Virus record (IMG/VR): IMGVR_UViG_3300003322_000087
Span: 1-26,354 of that record
Source: a virus
Reading direction: 5' to 3' (one strand)
Length of the DNA stretch: 26,354 nucleotides
Part shown: piece after piece, positions 23,060 to 26,354 of the stretch
Position numbering within the stretch: the stretch's first letter is position 1
Layout: each line of letters begins with the position of its first letter
Program-made: the position numbers and the translations under genes
The notes under the pieces: model-generated
Seen by the model: the letters and a program-made list of their open reading frames with translations, nothing else
Told to the model about the DNA's origin: nothing
The model's database searches: none

Positions 23060-23356
23060 TTACTTGGTCTGTTGCTGGCCGATAAGCTGGAAAACAGCCT
23101 TTGTCAGTTCGTCCACCTTGTGGGTCAGTTCGACCCGGAGTTCGGCCACGATCGCCGTCATCTCCTGGCGCAAATCGGCGACGGCCTTTTTGACCTCGGC
23201 GATTTCATGTCCGCGCACATAGTTCTCGGCGACGTGTGCGCGCAGCTCGGCAATCTCGTTCGTCACCCGATGCAGCCAGTTCGCCAGGAACAGAACAGCG
23301 GCGGTGAGAATCGGCAGCCCGAGCCCGATAGCCCAGGCGATCGCTTCAGGGGTCAT
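23060..23356 (-). CDS. Small membrane-anchored coiled-coil protein of the lysis cassette
   Basis: A 98-residue protein. ATG 23356 forms ATGA with the endolysin stop and is preferred to earlier in-frame starts that lie under the endolysin. One membrane segment at 7-27 (AWAIGLGLPILTAAVLFLAN) is followed by a long amphipathic helix with regular hydrophobic residues (EIAELRAHVAENYVRG and ELRVELTHKVDELTKAVFQL), so it is a membrane-tethered coiled coil. This could be a holin-like or antiholin protein. No family was assigned. Confidence 0.65.
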   Translation of the reverse strand: MTPEAIAWAIGLGLPILTAAVLFLANWLHRVTNEIAELRAHVAENYVRGHEIAEVKKAVADLRQEMTAIVAELRVELTHKVDELTKAVFQLIGQQQTK

Positions 23357-23829
23357 GCCAAAGCCTCCATCGCCCTGGCGTAGAGGCCGGGCCATGCTTG
23401 CGGATGCGGATTGCCCGGCCGCCAGTTGCGTTCGTAGTAGTCCCATGCCAGGTTCACTTGCCCCGGCGTCGGCAACGGCTTGGCGTCCGTGTACAGCAGC
23501 AGGCGTGCGAAGGCGCAGCCCAGCAGATCGTCATCCAGCATGCGCTGATAGACCGATTCCACTGTTGGCGTGATGCCGCGGAGCAGGCATACCGCCTGGG
23601 CGTATTTGCCGCTCGCCGGATGCGTCAGCACGCCGCGGATGCCGCCCTTCTCGAACTGCCAGAAGGACCGCGCCGGGCCGCCAACTTGCTCCCGGTGCTC
23701 GAACTTCGATTCCTGCAGGCCGATCGCCAGCAGCTGCACGGTCGCCTCAGTCGACGCGAATTTGCCGGGCAGCACTTCCCTGTACGTCTGCGCGATGATG
23801 TTCTCGCGGACGAAACGAAGGTCGGGCAT
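23353..23829 (-). CDS. Lysozyme-like endolysin (lytic transglycosylase fold)
   Basis: A 158-residue protein; ATG 23829 was chosen because upstream codons fall in the leader hairpins. The segment LLAIGLQESKF (Glu40) followed by GPARSFWQFEKGG fits the catalytic Glu motif and the glycine-rich loop of transglycosylase-type lysozymes. Later helices (VYQRMLDDDLLGCAFARLLL and VNLAWDYYERNWRPG) complete a compact globular domain. It has no signal peptide, so export depends on a holin. It degrades peptidoglycan at the end of infection. It is the first gene of the lysis cassette after the late leader. Confidence 0.7.
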   Translation of the reverse strand: MPDLRFVRENIIAQTYREVLPGKFASTEATVQLLAIGLQESKFEHREQVGGPARSFWQFEKGGIRGVLTHPASGKYAQAVCLLRGITPTVESVYQRMLDDDLLGCAFARLLLYTDAKPLPTPGQVNLAWDYYERNWRPGNPHPQAWPGLYARAMEALA

Positions 23830-23846
23830 GCCGGGCCGAATAGGTT

Positions 23847-23874
23847 GCCCAGCTAGCGGGGGAACTAGCTGGGC
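23847..23874 (-). other. Hairpin in the leader just upstream of the endolysin
   Basis: GCCCAGCTAG (23847-23856) and CTAGCTGGGC (23865-23874) form a 10-bp perfect stem with an 8-base loop. It ends 18 bases before the endolysin start on the minus strand. No T-run follows, so it is not a terminator. It might control ribosome access to the endolysin start or stabilise the mRNA. The 23830-24018 gap holds this hairpin, a terminator and a candidate promoter, and no gene. Confidence 0.5.
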
Positions 23875-23930
23875 GGGCCGCGCAGGGGTGGCGCGGCGGG
23901 GGCTCTCCAGGGAGGGAGAGGTTCGGGAAT

Positions 23931-23961
23931 GAAAAAGCCCCGACTGTTTAGACCAGGGCTT
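23931..23961 (-). terminator. Leader terminator before the lysis genes (tR'-like)
   Basis: On the minus strand AAGCCC (23961-23956) pairs with GGGCTT (23940-23935), with a 15-base loop, and is followed by TTTTTC. It lies about 50 bases after a candidate promoter and directly before the lysis cassette. The Q-like gene immediately upstream suggests it is the early stop that an antiterminator must override to turn on late genes. The longer loop makes it weaker than the other terminators here. Confidence 0.6.
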
Positions 23962-23992
23962 CGCCAGCGGGCACTTTGCCCACCGTGCCTGA

Positions 23993-24022
23993 AATCTGCC
24001 ACTACAGGTGCGCACCTGTCAA
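23993..24022 (-). promoter_or_regulatory. Candidate late promoter overlapping a 16-base perfect palindrome
   Basis: The minus strand has a perfect TTGACA at 24022-24017, which includes the stop codon of the Q-like gene. At a spacing of 18 is CAGATT (23998-23993), a weak -10. The palindrome ACAGGTGCGCACCTGT (24019-24004) overlaps the -35 and fills most of the spacer. This is where Q-type antiterminators bind in lambdoid phages, between or next to the promoter boxes. It could also be a repressor operator. The function is inferred. Confidence 0.5.
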
Positions 24023-24450
24023 GCGGCAATCGCAATCCCTAGTAGCGCGCCGCGCACCTGGGCAAATCCAACATCGTGCATGGTCATGTAGTGGCGCTGG
24101 GTTACCGGCTTTCCTCCGGTGTAGGCCAGCAGCAGGTTCGCAGTTTCCCAACGCTCCACCTTTCGCCGGCCGCGACCGCAGTAGTACGCCCGGAGCACGC
24201 AAGCAAGTCCTAACTGCTCGCGCCCTATCTCGGACACGATCTGTTCGATTTGCAGCGCATCCAGCGGCACTTCCAGCGGCTTGAAGCCCACAGCACGCGC
24301 GGGCATTTCGCCTTTATGGTCGATCAACACTTGAAGCATGTTCACCGACTGGTGCCCCAGGTATTCGCAGTCGCGGTGCAAGGCAAAGGCGTCGCCCCAC
24401 CCTTCCAGGCGCGACCGCACATATGCGCCGAATGTGTCGACTTGCCCCAT
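24019..24450 (-). CDS. Q-like late antiterminator (probable)
   Basis: A 143-residue protein; ATG 24450 is in TAATG with the previous stop. It is mostly helical. The C-terminal half (LGLACVLRAYYCGRGRRKVE, then ANLLLAYTGGKPVTQRHYMT and a final helix) is like the helix-turn-helix, sigma-region-4 style of phage antitermination proteins. The position, after nin-type recombination genes and right before a leader terminator and the lysis genes, is exactly that of lambda Q or P22 gp23. It would load on RNA polymerase at the late promoter and let it pass terminators. Assignment is by context and weak motif. Confidence 0.6.
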   Translation of the reverse strand: MGQVDTFGAYVRSRLEGWGDAFALHRDCEYLGHQSVNMLQVLIDHKGEMPARAVGFKPLEVPLDALQIEQIVSEIGREQLGLACVLRAYYCGRGRRKVERWETANLLLAYTGGKPVTQRHYMTMHDVGFAQVRGALLGIAIAA

Positions 24451-24614
24451 TACGCCCCCTGCTTCTTCTCTGCCTTACGTTTCCTACTGCGCCGCTCGCG
24501 CTTGATCGCATCGAGAAGCGATTGATCGGCCGGGATCGACTGCCGCAGCGCCAGCTCGCGCCGTTGCAGTTCCGCGTCGTTCATGGCCTTTGCGGTGGCG
24601 GTCGCGGACTTCAC
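24450..24614 (-). CDS. Tiny basic helical protein in the nin-like region
   Basis: A 54-residue product from GTG 24614, two bases after the RuvC-like stop, with GGAG upstream; ATG 24584 would give 44 residues. It is a charged helix (DAELQRRELALRQSI, then DAIKRERRSRKRKAEKK) with a strongly basic end. No family was recognised. It is shorter than many gene-finding cut-offs, but the TAATG with the antiterminator and the tight spacing support it. It may bind nucleic acid, judging by charge only. Confidence 0.5.
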   Translation of the reverse strand: MKSATATAKAMNDAELQRRELALRQSIPADQSLLDAIKRERRSRKRKAEKKQGA

Positions 24615-24616
24615 GG

Positions 24617-25081
24617 TCAGGTCTCCGCAGCCGTGACGGCGACAGCCAGCGCTGGCCACGCGTGCGACTTCACCCGGTACAGCGGCCCCTGCTTCTTGAC
24701 CGTGCCGATGGCTTCGGCCTTTCCGCCGTAGCGGTCAATCAGGGATTGGCGGATGTGTGGGTCTTTCGCCCGCCCGTCGTTGCAGACGTGCTTTCCGACT
24801 TCCTTGCGCGGGATCAGCCGCGTGCGCTCAGGCCCGGCGGCCTGTAGGAATCGGCCGATCCACTCGATCGTTTCGATGGTCTCGATACCAATGGGCATCC
24901 CGTAGCTCATCACGCGCTCAATGGCGATCGGGCCGGTATGGCCGTCGATCAGTCCCAGCACGTCCTTGTTCTCGACGGACCCAGCCAACACCGGGCAGCC
25001 GGTGCCTATTTCTGGCACGTAGACCACGACCACACCGCTGTGCGTGGTGCCTGGGTCAATCCCCATAAGGAAGTCGCTCAT
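24617..25081 (-). CDS. RuvC-like Holliday junction resolvase
   Basis: A 154-residue protein from ATG 25081 (ATGA with the upstream stop). The RNase H-type start MGIDPGTTHSGVVVV carries the first catalytic Asp (Asp9), and PIAIERVMSYGMPIG gives Glu55. The helix KDPHIRQSLIDRYGG and the final KSHAWPALAVAVTAAE follow the phage RuvC pattern. In the last motif the usual Asp is replaced, leaving His140 at a plausible metal-binding site. It resolves branched DNA before packaging, the job done by RusA or endonuclease VII in other phages. Confidence 0.85.
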   Translation of the reverse strand: MSDFLMGIDPGTTHSGVVVVYVPEIGTGCPVLAGSVENKDVLGLIDGHTGPIAIERVMSYGMPIGIETIETIEWIGRFLQAAGPERTRLIPRKEVGKHVCNDGRAKDPHIRQSLIDRYGGKAEAIGTVKKQGPLYRVKSHAWPALAVAVTAAET

Positions 25082-25359
25082 GCGTTGCGGCTCTCCAATT
25101 CGGCTCGGATCTCGTCCGCCAATAGGTCCGGATCACTGGTCCGGGTGCAGTTCATCAGCCACTCGGCTCGAGGCGTGCAGCCGATGCGATCCACGACCAA
25201 GCGGCCGGCCATGTCCAAGCCGACCTCATACGCCAGCGGCTTCTTGTTCTTGCCGTAGCGGCGCAGCTCGCCGATCGTTTCGATGGCGGCCTCGGCGAGT
25301 TGCGTTGGTGTTTGTGTCTTAACGCTGCCGACGAAGCGCGGGATGCCGGAAATGGTCAC
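25078..25359 (-). CDS. Hypothetical protein in the nin-like region
   Basis: A 93-residue protein. GTG 25359 overlaps the upstream stop (GTGA); a longer frame lies under the Ref-like gene. The core has helices LAEAAIETIGELRRYGKNKK and DPDLLADEIRAELES, with a beta section YEVGLDMAGRLVVDRIG between. No family was recognised. Coupled on both sides, it is probably co-expressed with the recombination enzymes. Function unknown. Confidence 0.6.
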   Translation of the reverse strand: MTISGIPRFVGSVKTQTPTQLAEAAIETIGELRRYGKNKKPLAYEVGLDMAGRLVVDRIGCTPRAEWLMNCTRTSDPDLLADEIRAELESRNA

Positions 25360-25634
25360 GCCACCACCCCGCGCAATCGCGCGATGACCTCGTTCAAGCA
25401 CGAAAGCTCCGTCTTGCGCATCACCTTCCACATGGCGCGCTGGCCGTGGATGCCGTTACTGCTTCCTTGGTGGCAGTCCTTGCACAACGGCAACGTGGCG
25501 AAGTGCAGCCCCTGCTCAACGTGATGCGCATCGCTCGGGGCCGCGGCACCGCACACGATGCAAGGCTGCGACTTCACCCACTCCATGTGCTCGGACTCGG
25601 CCTTGGTGATGCTGGCAGCGTTCTTTGTTCTCAT
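25356..25634 (-). CDS. Ref-like HNH nuclease
   Basis: A 92-residue protein; ATG 25634 overlaps the helicase stop (ATGA). Metal-binding pairs are visible: CIVCG (Cys25, Cys28), DAHHVEQG (His37, His38), LPLCKDCHQG (Cys51, Cys54, His55) and GIHG (His63). This matches the Ref family of RecA-dependent HNH nucleases known from phage P1, which nick DNA within RecA-DNA filaments. The protein is shorter than P1 Ref and lacks its basic N-terminal tail. It lies next to a RuvC-like resolvase in a recombination cluster. Confidence 0.75.
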   Translation of the reverse strand: MRTKNAASITKAESEHMEWVKSQPCIVCGAAAPSDAHHVEQGLHFATLPLCKDCHQGSSNGIHGQRAMWKVMRKTELSCLNEVIARLRGVVA

Positions 25635-26353
25635 GCGCCACCCGCTGCTGCCATTCGTCCGTCGTGAAAGTCGCGGTCAGGCGCAATGCTCACGAACGAC
25701 GTTGATGCGCCGCGCCAAAGGCAATTCACAGTGCCGATGTTCCCGTGGCGGTTCTTCACCACATTGATTTCAGCAGCAGCCGTTTCAGCTTGCGGATTCG
25801 ACAAGTCGCGCCACAGCATCATGATTTGGTCCGCTTCCTTCTCGATCTCGGAGGAGTCAGACAGGTCGCTCATCATCGGCCGCTGGTTCTGTCGCTCTTC
25901 GACCTTACGATTCACCTGGGCCAAGGCAACCACCGGAATATTCAGGTCCCTCGCCAAGTTCTTCAGCAGCCGTGCAATAGCGCCGATGCGCTCGTGCTTG
26001 GCTGCCTTCGACATCCCGCTGATTTCAAGCTTCTGCAAGTAATCAACGTACAAGGCGCGAATGCCGTATTGGTGCTTCCATCGACGCGCCACGCGGATGA
26101 CTTCGGTGATGTCGGGAGAGCTGCGATCCAGCAAGCGAATGGGGCGGCCGCCGTAATCGCGCACGGCATGTTCCAGTCGACCCCACTGGTGCTCTTCGAT
26201 CTTGGCTGCACGCAACTTGCCTACCGACACGCTCGACCCCGACGCCATCCAACGCATGCCAACCTGTGATGACGGCTGCTCGCCTGAAATCAAACCCACC
26301 GGCCCCTGCTTACTGGCTGCCGCGGTCATCCCCAGCAGCAGGCCTGTCTTGCC
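25631..26353 (-). CDS. DnaB-type replicative helicase, 5' end cut by window
   Basis: The open frame continues to the right edge, so only the C-terminal ~240 residues are seen. The first visible codons read GKTGLLLGMT, the end of the Walker A motif. Then come ALYVDYLQKL (Walker B) and the DnaB H4-type block VALAQVNRKVEERQNQRPMM followed by SDLSDSSEIEKEADQIMMLW. This is a RecA-fold helicase that unwinds phage DNA at the replication fork. The final ~30 residues (with WRGASTSFV) form the usual C-terminal strand. It starts the visible minus-strand operon. Confidence 0.9.
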   Translation of the reverse strand, partial: GKTGLLLGMTAAASKQGPVGLISGEQPSSQVGMRWMASGSSVSVGKLRAAKIEEHQWGRLEHAVRDYGGRPIRLLDRSSPDITEVIRVARRWKHQYGIRALYVDYLQKLEISGMSKAAKHERIGAIARLLKNLARDLNIPVVALAQVNRKVEERQNQRPMMSDLSDSSEIEKEADQIMMLWRDLSNPQAETAAAEINVVKNRHGNIGTVNCLWRGASTSFVSIAPDRDFHDGRMAAAGGA

Positions 26354-26354
26354 C

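Noticed and set aside
1-26354. tRNA genes, CRISPR arrays, complete insertion sequences and a clear attachment-site core
   Set aside because: No cloverleaf-like sequence, regular spacer-repeat series or transposase frame was found by eye; an attachment core cannot be identified without the other prophage end.

Overview
The window is a stretch of a temperate-type tailed phage or prophage with a P22-like (podovirus) head and packaging module. The DNA is GC-rich (roughly 60%). This fits a GC-rich proteobacterial host such as a Xanthomonadaceae or Burkholderia/Pseudomonas-type genus, but the sequence does not settle the host. No rRNA, tRNA, CRISPR array or complete insertion sequence was seen.

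Layout. (1) Positions 1-2420, plus strand: a tightly overlapping run of small accessory genes. It includes a Lar-like zinc-ribbon protein and a DUF4224 protein next to an integrase. The integrase is only an N-terminal fragment, fused in frame to an unrelated small C-terminal segment. (2) Positions 2350-26354, minus strand and transcribed right to left: almost everything else. From the right edge these are a DnaB-type helicase (cut by the window), a Ref-like HNH nuclease, an unknown protein, a RuvC-like resolvase, a tiny basic protein and a Q-like antiterminator. A leader follows with a candidate late promoter and an intrinsic terminator. Then come the lysis genes (lysozyme-like endolysin, three small membrane proteins including a holin, and Rz with Rz1 nested inside it) and one unknown protein. 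The packaging and head genes are TerS, TerL, portal, scaffold, P22-type coat and a decoration-like protein. The tail genes are a gp4-like factor, a gp10-like factor, two enzymes, three ejection-type proteins, a gp9-like head-binding protein and a long fibre. (3) One small plus-strand membrane-protein gene sits inside this late operon at 6389-6577.

How it works together. Neighbouring genes mostly share stop/start codons (ATGA, GTGA, TAATG), so translation is coupled along each module. The order antiterminator - leader terminator - lysis - packaging - head - tail is the lambdoid/P22 late-gene plan. Further intrinsic terminators lie inside the end of the portal gene, after the decoration gene and before the gp9-like gene. 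They could set stepwise expression levels.

The most unusual parts are these. An iron/2-oxoglutarate dioxygenase and a PAPS-type sulfotransferase are coupled between the tail and ejection-protein genes, where P22 carries its needle gene. The gp10-like tail protein carries an added Ig plus beta-propeller-like module, and its conserved C-terminal piece is a separate, coupled reading frame. A rho-independent terminator lies inside the portal reading frame. The integrase is truncated and chimeric. All functional names come from reading motifs and gene order by eye; no database search was run.
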